Shown here piece by piece: positions 55,278 to 64,000 of a stretch of DNA of 64,000 nt. The position numbers and the translations under genes were made by a program. Numbering within the stretch: the stretch's first letter is position 1; each line of letters begins with the position of its first letter. The DNA comes from Rhodocyclales bacterium (GTDB lineage Bacteria; Pseudomonadota; Gammaproteobacteria; Burkholderiales; Rhodocyclaceae), in contig JAQGMG010000017.1 of the NCBI GenBank assembly GCA_028292485.1, forward strand, positions 124,001 through 188,000, written 5' to 3'. A model generated the notes under the pieces. That model saw only the letters and a list, made by a program, of their open reading frames with translations. It did no database searches and was not told the DNA's origin.

Positions 55278-55304
55278 GGATTCCCGCCTTCGCGGGAATG
55301 ACGG
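55278..55304. repeat. CGTCATTCCCGC-family hairpin upstream of the rhomboid gene
   Basis: Reads GGATTCCCGCCTTCGCGGGA then ATGACGG. It is inside the extended open frame of the rhomboid gene and would encode PSFPRRRESSG if the upstream start were used. Confidence 0.75.
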
Positions 55305-55557
55305 AGACTTTTGCGGCGACTGTTCCGGGGTGTTGCCACGCACAGGGAGTCTCGGTGCAATCTGCCGCAGTCGCCTGACGCCGCTCCGAATCTACACAAA
55401 ACTTTTCACGCTGCCGCTTGGCCCCGCAATAATAATCGGGTATAGCTGCTTTCTTCCGGAGACTTCACAAAGCTTGTCGGGTCACGCGGCTGACAACGCC
55501 CCGTGATCACGAGCCACACGAATCCCGTCTCACGCCCATCAAAGTAGAGGCCGTTCA

Positions 55558-56673
55558 ATGCCCGCAGTAGCCAGCCTGAAGGAGCACAAGCGCGGCATCG
55601 TCGACAGTCACGTCAAGCCCGACTCATTCAAGGGCCTCGTGCAGGTCGTCACCACCCTGCTCCCGCTTGCGGCCCTGTGGTGTTTTATCGCACTCACCGC
55701 AGATGTCTCCTGGCTGCTGACGGCGGCCGCCACATTGCTGATGAGTCTGTTCGTGCTGCGGGTATTCGTGCTGATGCATGAGTGCGGCCATGGCAGCCTG
55801 TTTCGCGAGGGGCACCTCAATAGAACGTTCGGCTTTGTCTTTGGCGTAGTATCGGGCATGCCGCAGCATGTCTGGTCGCAGCACCATCAGCGGCACCATT
55901 CGACCAATGGCAACTGGTCGAACTACCGCGGCCCGCTGAACATCATCGGTGTCGATGAGTATGCGGCCATGAGCGTGCCGCAACAGCGCCGCTACCGACG
56001 TGCCCGCAATATCTGGCTGGCGCCGCTGGCCGGATTCCTCTACCTCCTTTTGAACCCGCGGCTGACCTGGCTGCGCGGCAGCATCGGGCTGGCCCGCCAC
56101 GTCATCAACGGCAAACTGGCTCGGCCAGACGTCTCCATCAGGGAACATGCGCATGGCTTCAAAACGACCTGCTGGTCGTCGCGGCAGGAATACCGGCACA
56201 TGCTGTGGAACAACCTGGTGCTGCTGAGTCTGTGGGGCGTGATGGCCTGGCTCATCGGGCCAATCCTGTTTTTCACCTGTTATACCATCAGCATGTCACT
56301 GGCCGGCGCAGCGGGGATTCTGCTTTTCTCGGTGCAGCACAATTTCGAGCACTCCTATGCGAGCCACGACGAAGGCTGGGATCACGTGCGGGCGGCAATC
56401 GATGGCACGAGTTTCCTGGTGTTGCCGCGCTGGTTGAACTGGTTTACGGCCAATATCGCGTACCACCACATTCATCATCTCTCTGCCAGGATCCCGAACT
56501 ACTGCCTGATTGCCTGCCACAAGGAGCATCAGCATCTGTTTGCGAATGTCCGGCGCATCCGGCTCGGCGAGGTTCCCGCTGCGCTGAAGTACATCCTCTG
56601 GGACAAGCATGCGCGCCGCATCGTTTCGGTGGCCGAGCACGAACAGCAACGGCGGCTGAGCACCGTGTCGTAG
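55558..56673 (+). CDS. Membrane fatty-acid desaturase
   Basis: A 371-residue di-iron membrane enzyme with the three His boxes: HECGHGSLF (about residue 78), HHQRHHSTNGNW (about 108) and the C-terminal HHIHHLSARIPNY (about 306). Four to six hydrophobic segments lie between. It belongs to the DesA/delta-12-like branch that inserts cis double bonds in acyl lipids. Its TAG stop is formed by the first bases of the palindrome at 56670-56757. Confidence 0.9.
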   Translation: MPAVASLKEHKRGIVDSHVKPDSFKGLVQVVTTLLPLAALWCFIALTADVSWLLTAAATLLMSLFVLRVFVLMHECGHGSLFREGHLNRTFGFVFGVVSGMPQHVWSQHHQRHHSTNGNWSNYRGPLNIIGVDEYAAMSVPQQRRYRRARNIWLAPLAGFLYLLLNPRLTWLRGSIGLARHVINGKLARPDVSIREHAHGFKTTCWSSRQEYRHMLWNNLVLLSLWGVMAWLIGPILFFTCYTISMSLAGAAGILLFSVQHNFEHSYASHDEGWDHVRAAIDGTSFLVLPRWLNWFTANIAYHHIHHLSARIPNYCLIACHKEHQHLFANVRRIRLGEVPAALKYILWDKHARRIVSVAEHEQQRRLSTVS

Positions 56674-56757
56674 GTCGGAAAAGCGCAGCGCCTTCCGACG
56701 TTTGTGAGTTACGGATACATTTCCGACGTCGGAAGGCGCTGCGCTTTTCCGACCTAC
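56670..56757. repeat. GTAGGT-family palindrome with 31-bp perfect arms
   Basis: Left arm 56670-56700 begins GTAGGTCGGAAAAGCGCAGC; right arm 56727-56757 is its exact reverse complement. Each end supplies the TAG stop codon of the gene reading into it. Probably also a strong bidirectional terminator. Confidence 0.92.
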
Positions 56758-57515
56758 TCCTCCAGCCAGTCGCGTATCTGTTGCGCGACCCACGGCCCGT
56801 CATCGAGCGGTATGTCGTGACCCGCGTCGGGGTGCGCAGCGATGCGGCAATTCCAGGCGATGGCGAGCGCTTGCGAACAGCGGGTATCGACCAGTGCGTC
56901 ATGCGTGCTGGTCAATATCAGCATGCGCACCGCGGGCTTGACGCCTGGCGCGCGATAGCGGGCGGCGGCAATCAGCTGGCGGATCGCGTTGCGCCGTGAT
57001 ACGGGGAATTCCTGCCGGCAGGCAACCCAGCGCTTCAGGACATCGGCATGCGCAGCGGCATGGCGGGATGTGATGCGCAGGATCGTCTCCTCCCATTCGC
57101 TGGCGGAGCCGCCCAGCAAGACCAGCTTGAGCAACGCGGCATAGTTGCCGGGCCTCAGGCGCTGATGGAAGGCGCTGAATGGACGCATGCTGGTGTTGAT
57201 CAGCACGCAGGCGCCGATTTCATCCGGATGTTGCGTGGCCCAGGCTGTCGCTACCATCGCCCCCAACGACATGGCCAGCACGTTGTAGGGCGGCCGCAGG
57301 CCGCACCTCGCCAGTTCATCGCGGCAGTATTCCGACATGGCAGCCACGCTGCAAGGGCTGTGCATCGTGTGCAGGCTTCCATTGCCAGGCAAATCGAGCG
57401 CGATGACATTCGCATCAATCATCACGCTGCGAAACGTTTCCGAAAAGTCGCCCCAGTGGCGGCTTTCACGGGTCAGGCCGCGCAGGAATATCCAGGTATT
57501 GCCCGGGGTGCTCAT
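56754..57515 (-). CDS. Alpha/beta hydrolase
   Basis: A 253-residue hydrolase from MSTPGNTWIFLRGLTRESRH; its start overlaps the carboxypeptidase stop (ATGA). Fold motifs: the oxyanion-strand WIFLRGL, VIALDLPGNGSLH, the nucleophile elbow NVLAMSLGAMVATAWA (SLG with Ser about 101), LILTSTHDALVDTRCS with the Asp, and HPDAGHDIPLDDG with the His. Probably an esterase or thioesterase; the substrate may come from the coupled M14 enzyme. Confidence 0.82.
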   Translation of the reverse strand: MSTPGNTWIFLRGLTRESRHWGDFSETFRSVMIDANVIALDLPGNGSLHTMHSPCSVAAMSEYCRDELARCGLRPPYNVLAMSLGAMVATAWATQHPDEIGACVLINTSMRPFSAFHQRLRPGNYAALLKLVLLGGSASEWEETILRITSRHAAAHADVLKRWVACRQEFPVSRRNAIRQLIAAARYRAPGVKPAVRMLILTSTHDALVDTRCSQALAIAWNCRIAAHPDAGHDIPLDDGPWVAQQIRDWLEE

Positions 57516-58555
57516 CCTGGCACCGCGTCGTACCATTCCGACATTGCCTGCCGGAAATGCTGCTCGCGTATCGCGTCCGTCGGTATCCAGCTGCGATGGC
57601 TGCACGCTGCGCGCGACAGAAAATCGAGCCAGGACATCTGGCGGCGTATGACGCGCTGCTGGCGATGTGCAACCAGCGGATTGAAAATGCCTTGACGCGA
57701 AAACAGCTGACGCGGATTCTTCTTGATCCATAGCCACGAGCCCAGCTCGAGCGTCAGCGGCAGGAATACGCGGCCGGGCCTTGAGCAGGCGCGCTGGTAG
57801 AGGTAGTCCCACAAATCGCCGTGCGCCAGGTACTGGCGGCTCTGCGGTTCGAATATGTAGCGGTGGTTGGGATGCGTCTTCTCGAAGATGTCCTTGAGCG
57901 CGTGAATCTCGGGAAGGTGTTCAATTGGCCGCGCGGTGTGCGCATAGGGAAACCACACGCGGTCGTGAATGCCGAAGCCGGAGTGGCAGTCCACCACCAG
58001 ACTGAAATCGCGGCTCAGCAATTCTTCTTCTACGACCTGACAGGCAGCCTGGTTCTCCATTTCCATCGGCCCCGCCGCCGGGCCGCGATACCAGGGTAGC
58101 CTGGCGCTGAGGCGTTGCCCGCCGATGAGAAACGGCACGCCTTCTACGCCGTCGAGCGGCGCGTTGCGCATGAGGTCGACACCGTTTGGATTGGCGCGCG
58201 TTGCCTGCCACATGCCACCGGGATTTACGATCGGCATGAAGACCAGACGGACGGATTCGAGCTGGCGATGCAGCATGGTGTCCCATTGCAAGCGCGTCAC
58301 CAGGCTCTCCAAATACGCGATGACGACGTGCGAGCCAATGCGCTCGAGGCCATGGAAACCGCCGAAAAAACCCAGGGCAGGAACAGCCGGGTCCGGATTG
58401 CCCAGGGTGATCGAATACACGGGAAAACGCCGGTCGAAAGACGCGACATCGCAGACCACCCGCGCATCGAGATGCCCTCTCCCTGCGTCGATGATGCGTT
58501 CCAGATCGATCAGTTCGGGCAAAACGGCTGGATTCACAGCAGGCAATCGCGTCAT
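57512..58555 (-). CDS. M14-type zinc carboxypeptidase
   Basis: A 347-residue enzyme from MTRLPAVNPAVLPELID. Zinc ligands: GGFHGLERIGSHVVIAYL (HxxE) and VVDCHSGFG (distal His). The catalytic Glu lies in LTLELGSW. VFMPIVNPGGMWQATRANPNGVDLMRN with NGVDLMRN is a hallmark of M14 peptidases. No signal peptide is evident, so it is cytoplasmic, perhaps acting on peptides or peptidoglycan fragments. It is coupled to the hydrolase downstream. Confidence 0.85.
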   Translation of the reverse strand: MTRLPAVNPAVLPELIDLERIIDAGRGHLDARVVCDVASFDRRFPVYSITLGNPDPAVPALGFFGGFHGLERIGSHVVIAYLESLVTRLQWDTMLHRQLESVRLVFMPIVNPGGMWQATRANPNGVDLMRNAPLDGVEGVPFLIGGQRLSARLPWYRGPAAGPMEMENQAACQVVEEELLSRDFSLVVDCHSGFGIHDRVWFPYAHTARPIEHLPEIHALKDIFEKTHPNHRYIFEPQSRQYLAHGDLWDYLYQRACSRPGRVFLPLTLELGSWLWIKKNPRQLFSRQGIFNPLVAHRQQRVIRRQMSWLDFLSRAACSHRSWIPTDAIREQHFRQAMSEWYDAVPG

Positions 58556-58721
58556 GAAACAGCACGCAGAATACCTCAGCCGGGTGTCACAACACCTGCA
58601 CGGAAAGCGATGTTCATAGGCTCCCCTGAAACAAATTCTTAACACCTACCTGATAGCGTGTGTTGCTGACATTTCAGAACTGCTTCGGTGCAATGCCGGG
58701 CAAGCACGCAGGAGGCGGATA

Positions 58722-58913
58722 TTGAAAACCCCTATGTTGAAAACGCCCATGTTGAAAACCATTCGCAAGACGATTACCCATCCGGCGCTGGCCATCAGCA
58801 GCACCCTGCTATGGGGCATTGTGGAATTCGTCGCCTTGCAGCGCTCAGCCAGAATGGGCCGCGGTGGCAGTTCGGTCGGCATCGCCAACACGACAGATCG
58901 CCAGGCGCGCTGA
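58722..58913 (+). CDS. Small membrane protein with tandem N-terminal repeats
   Basis: A 63-residue frame with TTG start and a GGAGG site 6 bases before. The first 45 bases are three 15-base units (TTGAAAACCCCTATG, TTGAAAACGCCCATG, TTGAAAACCATTCGC) encoding LKTPM-type repeats. Then one hydrophobic span (ALAISSTLLWGIVEFVAL) and a basic tail. Internal ATG starts would also work. Function unknown. Confidence 0.45.
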   Translation: MKTPMLKTPMLKTIRKTITHPALAISSTLLWGIVEFVALQRSARMGRGGSSVGIANTTDRQAR

Positions 58914-59400
58914 TTCTCGTGCATTAACTCTCGTGCCGCACGCAATGCTATCCGCATAGATCGGAACACAATCCCGATTTCATGGCATTGCGCAACGTGA
59001 TGCTTCCGCAGTCAAGAAACCCGTCTTTTGACTTTGGTTTGAAGCATCGACCTTCACTACTCTAGGTGTAGTTTCCGCGAGTGGGGTAAGCAGGCATTTC
59101 CGCATAAGCGGAAGCTCGCAAAGCGGGAATCCACTCAATGGCACAGGTCCAGCGTAGAAGTGGATTCCCGCTTTCGCGGGAATCAAGAATATGAAGTGAA
59201 TCGCACGAAAATAACCTGGATGGAAATTTGTTTCTCACGACAAAGGGTTTACCCTTACAAAATCTATCGATCCTCCAATCAATAATTGTGGGTTATTCAA
59301 AAAAGTATTGCCGCGCGCTCGTCCCGCAAGGCAATGCACAACATGAACCGGCTCATTCTTTCGCTATTGATGGATGCTGCCGGTCACTGAGGCGGCGTCG
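58914..59400. repeat. Intergenic region with a CGTCATTCCCGC-type repeat
   Basis: No gene. A degenerate double hairpin lies at about 59094-59184 (AAGCGGGAATCCACT, then AAGTGGATTCCCGCTTTCGC). The rest is AT-richer and probably holds the promoter of the lyase-like genes; TTTACCCTTACAAAATC and a TTGTGGGTTATTCAAAAAAG stretch near 59250-59310 are the most AT-rich parts, but no promoter pair was fixed. Confidence 0.6.
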
Positions 59401-60462
59401 ATGAAGATTCATGCGGTATTGGGCTTGATGTTGGCGCTTTGCGCCTGTGGCGGTGGTGGCGGCGGTGGTGGTGGTTCCGCCGGTGGTGGAGCAGCTTCGA
59501 GTGCAGGCAGCGCCAGCAGTAGTGCCGCGAGCAGCACGGCCAGTAGCAGTGCAAGCAGTGCGGCTTCCAGCAGTGTTTCCAGCGCAGCGGCAAGCAGCGC
59601 AACGTCCAGTAGCGCAGCCAGCAGCATTGCCGCCGGCCCGCTTGGCGTCATTGGCAATACGCTTTGCCTGAATGCTGATGGGCCGGCCGGGCAGGCCACT
59701 TACCCACGCATCGAAAGCGTCCTCGGCACCGGCGCTATCGAGTCGCCCAGCGACACGGTCTACACGCCGAATCGGCCGCACGTTGTGGAGTTCGATAACG
59801 ACGGCATCGCCGGTCCGCATTTCGGCATCCTCGCCATTGACCCTACGGATGTGAACCAGGACCTGGTGCCGATCACCAGCGGTGGCGATCGCTCGCGCAC
59901 CGAGATCAAGATCGCGCCGAGCACGGGTGGCGTGCAGGATGGCTTCAAGGCGCATGAAGGCGACACGTACGTCTATACCTGGCGCTTCCGCATCGCGCCG
60001 GGCATGAAGTTCTCGCCGAGCTTCACGCACATCCACCAGATCAAGGCTTACCTCGGGACCTTCGATGACCCGCCGCTGATTACCTTCACGCCGTTGTCGA
60101 CGGGTTTCATGGACATTCGCCAGATCGGCGACGGCACGACCAGCTCGTCGGTCTTCAACATCCTGGGCTCGATGCCGCTGGCCGGCGTGCCCGGTCAATG
60201 GATGGACGTGCGCGAAGAAATCACCTATTCGAACACAGTGGGTCGCTACAAGCTCACCATCTGGTACCAGAACGGAACGGTGGCCCTGAATATCGATAGC
60301 AGCGGCTTGCAGATGTGGCGCACCGGGTCCGACCACATGCGACCGAAATGGGGGATATACCGTAAGCATCACGCGTCGCTAAACCAGAACATCGACGACT
60401 ACATCTATTTCGCCAATTTCGGCATCACCCACGGCAGTACGCCTGCTTCTACCTGTCGCTAG
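59401..60462 (+). CDS. Polysaccharide-lyase-like lipoprotein with Ser/Ala linker
   Basis: A 353-residue protein from MKIHAVLGLMLALCACGGGG with lipobox LCAC. After a Gly run comes about 55 residues of Ser/Ala low complexity, then a jelly-roll domain (NTLCLNADG to the end) with GDRSRTEIKIAP, YTWRFRIAPGMKFSPSFTHI, HQIKAY and MRPKWGIYRKH. The last motif and RSRTEIK are typical of heparin-lyase-like polysaccharide lyase domains. It would act at the outer surface on an acidic glycan. A close paralog follows after 6 bases. Confidence 0.68.
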   Translation: MKIHAVLGLMLALCACGGGGGGGGGSAGGGAASSAGSASSSAASSTASSSASSAASSSVSSAAASSATSSSAASSIAAGPLGVIGNTLCLNADGPAGQATYPRIESVLGTGAIESPSDTVYTPNRPHVVEFDNDGIAGPHFGILAIDPTDVNQDLVPITSGGDRSRTEIKIAPSTGGVQDGFKAHEGDTYVYTWRFRIAPGMKFSPSFTHIHQIKAYLGTFDDPPLITFTPLSTGFMDIRQIGDGTTSSSVFNILGSMPLAGVPGQWMDVREEITYSNTVGRYKLTIWYQNGTVALNIDSSGLQMWRTGSDHMRPKWGIYRKHHASLNQNIDDYIYFANFGITHGSTPASTCR

Positions 60463-60468
60463 GCACCC

Positions 60469-61404
60469 ATGCGCCTCTACACGATACTGGCTTTGACGAC
60501 GGCGCTTGCCGCTTGCAGTGGCGGCGCAGGCGTGCGCGAAGCCGAGAATGTAGACATGAGCAATCGCGTGCCCCTGCCGGCTGGCCCCAACGGCAGGACA
60601 GGCAACACCTTGTGCCTGAATGCAGCCGGGCCGGGTATGCCGGATACCTATAAGCGCATCGAAAGCGTGCTGGGGCCGGGAGCGATAGAAGCGCCGAGCG
60701 ACAGCGTCTATACACCGCCTCGCCCGCATGTGGTCGAGCTCGCCAGCGATGGCATCGTCGGCCCCTACTTCGGCATTCTCGCCATCGAACCGACCGACCT
60801 GAATCAGGACATGGTGCCTGCCGGCCGTGGCGGAGACCGTTCGCGCACGGAGATCAAGATCGCGCCAGATGCCGGACCACAGGATCCGTTCAAGGCCGTC
60901 GAAGGCGACACGTATGTGTATTCCTGGCGTTTTCGCATCGCTCGGAATATGCGATTTTCATCGAGTTTCACGCATATCCACCAGATCAAGGCCCACGGCG
61001 GCACCTTCTCCGATCCGCCGCTGATTACCTTCACACCGCTACTCAATGGATACATGGACGTGCGCTTCGTCGGCAACAACGCCACGAGCTCTTCTGGCTA
61101 CAGCAGCCTCGGTTCGGTATCGGTTGGCAAGCTGATTGGCCAATGGGTAGACGTTCGCGAAGAGGTTACCTATTCGAATACGAAGGGCCGCTACAAGCTG
61201 AGCATCCGCAATCAGGCCGGTACAAACTTGCTGGATATCGACAAGAGCGGGTTGCAGACGTGGCGCACAGGCGCGGATCACATGCGGCCGAAATGGGGTA
61301 TCTACCGCAAACACGATGGCGCGCTCAATCGCAGCGACGACTACGTTTACTTTGCCAACTTCGCAATCAGCAATAGCGCAACGCCGGATTCAAACTGTCG
61401 CTGA
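60469..61404 (+). CDS. Polysaccharide-lyase-like lipoprotein (paralog)
   Basis: A 311-residue lipoprotein, MRLYTILALTTALAACSGGA, with the lipobox LAAC. The catalytic-type domain matches the preceding gene along its whole length (GDRSRTEIKIAP, FRIARNMRFSSSFTHIHQIK, MRPKWGIYRKHDGALN), but the Ser/Ala linker is absent. Tandem duplication is clear; the two differ mainly in reach from the membrane and in scattered residues. Possibly redundant or of different substrate range. Confidence 0.68.
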   Translation: MRLYTILALTTALAACSGGAGVREAENVDMSNRVPLPAGPNGRTGNTLCLNAAGPGMPDTYKRIESVLGPGAIEAPSDSVYTPPRPHVVELASDGIVGPYFGILAIEPTDLNQDMVPAGRGGDRSRTEIKIAPDAGPQDPFKAVEGDTYVYSWRFRIARNMRFSSSFTHIHQIKAHGGTFSDPPLITFTPLLNGYMDVRFVGNNATSSSGYSSLGSVSVGKLIGQWVDVREEVTYSNTKGRYKLSIRNQAGTNLLDIDKSGLQTWRTGADHMRPKWGIYRKHDGALNRSDDYVYFANFAISNSATPDSNCR

Positions 61405-61469
61405 CACATCAATGCTGGATACGCTCAGGACAAACATGGCTTGCTGCCATGGCTTGCTGACGGGACGGA

Positions 61470-62876
61470 TTACTTCTCGCCGATTCCCTGCCAGCCGCCG
61501 CCGAGCGCCTTGACCAGCAGGGCGCTGGCCGAATAGCGCCGCCCCAGCAGCAGCAAGGCAGTGCGCTCGGCATTGTTTGACGCCGTCTGCGCGATGATGA
61601 CGTTTGAATAGCTGACAGTCCCCGCCTTGTACTGGTCGAGCGCCAGGCGCTCGGCTTCGTGTGCAGCCGTCACGGCCTCCGCCTGTACCACGGCCTCGTC
61701 GGCGAGCAGGCGTAGCGCCACCAGGTTATCTTCCACTTCCTGCAAGCCGCCAAGCACGGTCTGACGATACTGCGCCACGCTGGCGTCGTAGCTGGCAATG
61801 GCTTCTGCGCTGCGCGCCTTGCGTAGTCCCCCGTCGAAAAGCGTCTGTGCCAGCGAAGCACCGAGCGACCAGACGCGGCTGGGCACATCGAACAAATCGG
61901 ATACACGAGTACTCTGGAAACCACCCGATACGCCGAGCGAAAACGACGGGTAGAAAGCCGCACGCGCCACGCCGATCTCCGCGTTGGCGGCTGCGGCCCG
62001 ACGCTCGGCCGCCGCGATATCGGGCCGACGTTCCAGCAGGCTCGACGGCAGGCTGCCAGGCACCTCGGGCAAGCGCGCATTGAATGTCGATTTGTCGAGG
62101 CTGAAAGCGGCCGGCGCTTTGCCGATCAGGATGGCAATGGCATGTTCGAGTTGCGCACGCGTGACGCCGAGATCGATGAGTTGCGCCTCGGCGCTCTTGA
62201 GCTGGCTCTGCGCCTGCGCCACGTCGGCGCGCGTGACAATGCCGGATGCCAACTGGTTCTGTGTGATCTGCAGCGCGCGGCGATACCCGTCCACCGTGCG
62301 AGACTGCAAGGCCATAGTCTCGTCGACGATGCGCAACTGAAAGTAGTCCTGCACCAGGTTGGCCTGCGCGCTCAGCCGCACGGCCCCGAGTAGTGCCGCG
62401 CTGGATTGCAGACTTGCCTTGCCGGCCTCCACGCTGCGCGCGATGCCGCCCCATAAATCAGGCTCCCAGCTTGCATCGAGTCCGAGGTTGAAGCTGTTGG
62501 AAATCTTGCTCTTCGAAGAGCTGCGATCCACCCCAGCAGAAGTGCCGATATCCGGAAAGAAACTGGCACGCGCCGCCTGCGCGGCAGCTTGTGCCTGGCG
62601 GTATTGAGCGAGGGCAAGCTGCACATCCTGGTTCGATACCTCGACCTGCTCGACCAAGACATTTAGCGCCGGATCGCCGAACAGCTCCCACCAGCTGCCA
62701 CGCGGTTTGTCATCACGCGGTTCAGCCGTTTTCCAGCCCCGCGCTTCCTTGAACTCAGCGGGAATGTCGACGGCCGGCCTGACGTAGTCGGGGCCAAGCA
62801 CACAGCCGTTCAGGGACAGCGCAACGAGCGTGGCCGCAACACTGCGCATCAATAATTTTTTATGGTTGTCTTTCAT
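61470..62876 (-). CDS. TolC-family outer-membrane efflux lipoprotein (NodT/OprM-like)
   Basis: A 468-residue protein from [20 protein letters not shown] with lipobox LNGC. Two homologous halves of long helical coiled coils with [20 protein letters not shown] and [20 protein letters not shown] and [20 protein letters not shown], the family signature. It forms the outer-membrane channel for the RND pump whose gene precedes it with an ATGA overlap. Confidence 0.92.
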   Translation of the reverse strand: MKDNHKKLLMRSVAATLVALSLNGCVLGPDYVRPAVDIPAEFKEARGWKTAEPRDDKPRGSWWELFGDPALNVLVEQVEVSNQDVQLALAQYRQAQAAAQAARASFFPDIGTSAGVDRSSSKSKISNSFNLGLDASWEPDLWGGIARSVEAGKASLQSSAALLGAVRLSAQANLVQDYFQLRIVDETMALQSRTVDGYRRALQITQNQLASGIVTRADVAQAQSQLKSAEAQLIDLGVTRAQLEHAIAILIGKAPAAFSLDKSTFNARLPEVPGSLPSSLLERRPDIAAAERRAAAANAEIGVARAAFYPSFSLGVSGGFQSTRVSDLFDVPSRVWSLGASLAQTLFDGGLRKARSAEAIASYDASVAQYRQTVLGGLQEVEDNLVALRLLADEAVVQAEAVTAAHEAERLALDQYKAGTVSYSNVIIAQTASNNAERTALLLLGRRYSASALLVKALGGGWQGIGEK

Positions 62877-64000
62877 GCGTGATCCTGACTGGGCAGAGCG
62901 AGCATTGCACGGTGAGCCCGTTTGCGACCGCACCACGACGAGAAGCGGTCGAGATAGAGATAGACCACTGGCGTGGTGAAGAGTGTCAGCAGCTGACTCA
63001 GCAGCAGACCGCCGATGATGGATATGCCAAGCGGCTGGCGCAGCTCGGCGCCGTCACCTGTGCCGAGCGCCAGCGGCAATGCGCCGAGCACGGCCGACAT
63101 CGTCGTCATCATGATCGGACGGAAACGCAGACGGCAGGCGCGCGAAATGGCATCGTGCGCGCTGAGCCCTTCATTGCGCTCGGCGGCCAGCGCGAAGTCG
63201 ATCATCATGATGGCGTTCTTCTTGACGATGCCGATCAGCAGTAACACACCGATGAAAGAGATGATGCTGAAGTCCGTATGGAACAGCATCAGCGCCAGCA
63301 AGGCTCCGACGCCGGCCGAGGGCAAGGTCGACAGGATGGTGATCGGATGCACATAGCTCTCGTAGAGAATTCCGAGCACGATGTACATGGTGATGATGGC
63401 GGCCAGAATCAGCAGCGGCAAACTCGACAAGGTGCTCTGGAATGCACTGGCCGAGCCCTGGAAACTGCCATGCACCGAGGTCGGCACACCGATCTGGCGG
63501 AAGGCATTGTTGATGGCATCGGAAGCCTCCGATAGCGGCATGCCTTCGGGCAAGTTGAACGAGATGGTCGAAGCCGCAGAGCCGGCCTGATGATTGACGC
63601 CGAGCGACGTAAACGTCGGCGCGTAGTGTGCGAATGCAGAGAACGGTATCTGCTGACCCGTGCTGTTGATGAGGGTCATGTGGTCGAGCGCTTCAGGCCC
63701 TTCGCGGAACGGCGCAGCCACCTCCATGACGACGTGATACTGGTTGAGCGGCCGATAGATCGTCGACACCTGGCGCTGGCTGAAGGCGTCGGCCAAGGCA
63801 GCGTCGACCGCGCGCGGCGAGATGCCGAGCCGCGCAGCCGCATCGCGGTCTATCGTGACGGAGGTCTGCAAGCCCTTTTCCTGCTGGTCGGTATTCACGT
63901 CCGCCAGTTGGGGCAGATTGGCGAAAGCGAGGCGTATCTTCGGCTCCCACTCGCGCAATGCATCGAGGTCGTCGCTTTGCAGGGTGTATTCGTATTGCGC
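62873..64000 (-). CDS. RND efflux pump inner-membrane subunit (MdtB/MdtC-like), N-terminal part outside window
   Basis: The frame is open to base 64000; about 375 C-terminal residues are seen. Motifs: [80 protein letters not shown] and [20 protein letters not shown]. They match the MdtB/MdtC/MuxB branch of proton-driven multidrug RND pumps. It is coupled to the TolC-type gene. The membrane-fusion gene is expected upstream. Confidence 0.92.
   Translation of the reverse strand, partial: AQYEYTLQSDDLDALREWEPKIRLAFANLPQLADVNTDQQEKGLQTSVTIDRDAAARLGISPRAVDAALADAFSQRQVSTIYRPLNQYHVVMEVAAPFREGPEALDHMTLINSTGQQIPFSAFAHYAPTFTSLGVNHQAGSAASTISFNLPEGMPLSEASDAINNAFRQIGVPTSVHGSFQGSASAFQSTLSSLPLLILAAIITMYIVLGILYESYVHPITILSTLPSAGVGALLALMLFHTDFSIISFIGVLLLIGIVKKNAIMMIDFALAAERNEGLSAHDAISRACRLRFRPIMMTTMSAVLGALPLALGTGDGAELRQPLGISIIGGLLLSQLLTLFTTPVVYLYLDRFSSWCGRKRAHRAMLALPSQDHA

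Noticed and set aside
1-64000. tRNA, rRNA or riboswitch genes
   Set aside because: No cloverleaf with the conserved TTCGANTC-type arm, no rRNA segment and no recognisable riboswitch core was found by eye; a covariance-model search would be decisive.

Overview
The window is GC-rich bacterial DNA with Gram-negative traits: outer-membrane lipoproteins, an RND pump with a TolC-type channel, and the surE-pcm-nlpD-rpoS order. The Kdp operon layout, the AapJQMP-type transporter and dense small intergenic palindromes fit a proteobacterium, most likely a betaproteobacterium. This assignment is inferred from gene content only. No rRNA, tRNA, CRISPR array or complete insertion sequence was found.

Positions 1-15.8 kb form a glycan or glycoprotein modification cluster on the + strand, with a sulfotransferase and a remnant of a second one on the - strand at its end. 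It encodes two TPR proteins with SPINDLY/GT41-type domains, a GT2-like enzyme, a TPR-GT61 protein, a sugar 3,4-ketoisomerase plus a decayed copy, a DegT/FdtB-type aminotransferase, two methyltransferases, a NeuD/PglD-type acyltransferase, a beta-propeller glycosidase-like protein, a FemAB-like GNAT and a 2OG-oxygenase-like protein. Together they suggest synthesis, decoration and protein attachment of an N-acylated 3-amino-3,6-dideoxy sugar. The dTDP-sugar precursor genes are not in the window.

Positions 16.1-19.5 kb carry surE-pcm-nlpD-rpoS, coupled by ATGA overlaps. Positions 19.7-26.3 kb hold two small orphan genes, an AraC regulator divergent from an Fsr-like exporter, a TetR regulator divergent from a second MFS exporter with a paired operator in its promoter, and a GAF-EAL protein. 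Positions 26.5-31.9 kb hold an aapJQMP-type amino acid ABC transporter, interrupted between aapJ and aapQ by an opposite-strand block containing a monooxygenase and a HigBA-type toxin-antitoxin pair. Positions 32.1-38.3 kb hold a signalling cluster: a CHASE3-GAF hybrid kinase with three receivers, a CheR, a stand-alone CheB and a receiver-kinase.

Positions 38.9-48.0 kb carry the complete potassium system on the - strand: a 30-residue membrane peptide, then kdpF, A, B, C, D and E, with repeats between A/B, B/C and C/D. Positions 48.1-58.9 kb are mixed: a DUF2846 lipoprotein, a class III aminotransferase behind a terminator-like hairpin, a COG4705 membrane protein, orphan genes, DoxX, a rhomboid protease, a fatty-acid desaturase, an alpha/beta hydrolase with an M14 carboxypeptidase, and a small membrane protein. 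Positions 59.4-64 kb hold two tandem polysaccharide-lyase-like lipoproteins and an RND efflux operon that runs off the end.

The strongest unexplained signal is the set of dispersed palindromes. One family begins GTAGGG/GTAGGT and its arms differ between copies but stay self-complementary within each copy. A second has a CGTCATTCCCGC core. A third has a CCCTCTCC...GGAGAGGG core. They sit in operon gaps, nest in one another, enter reading frames and in one case supply the stop codons of two convergent genes.
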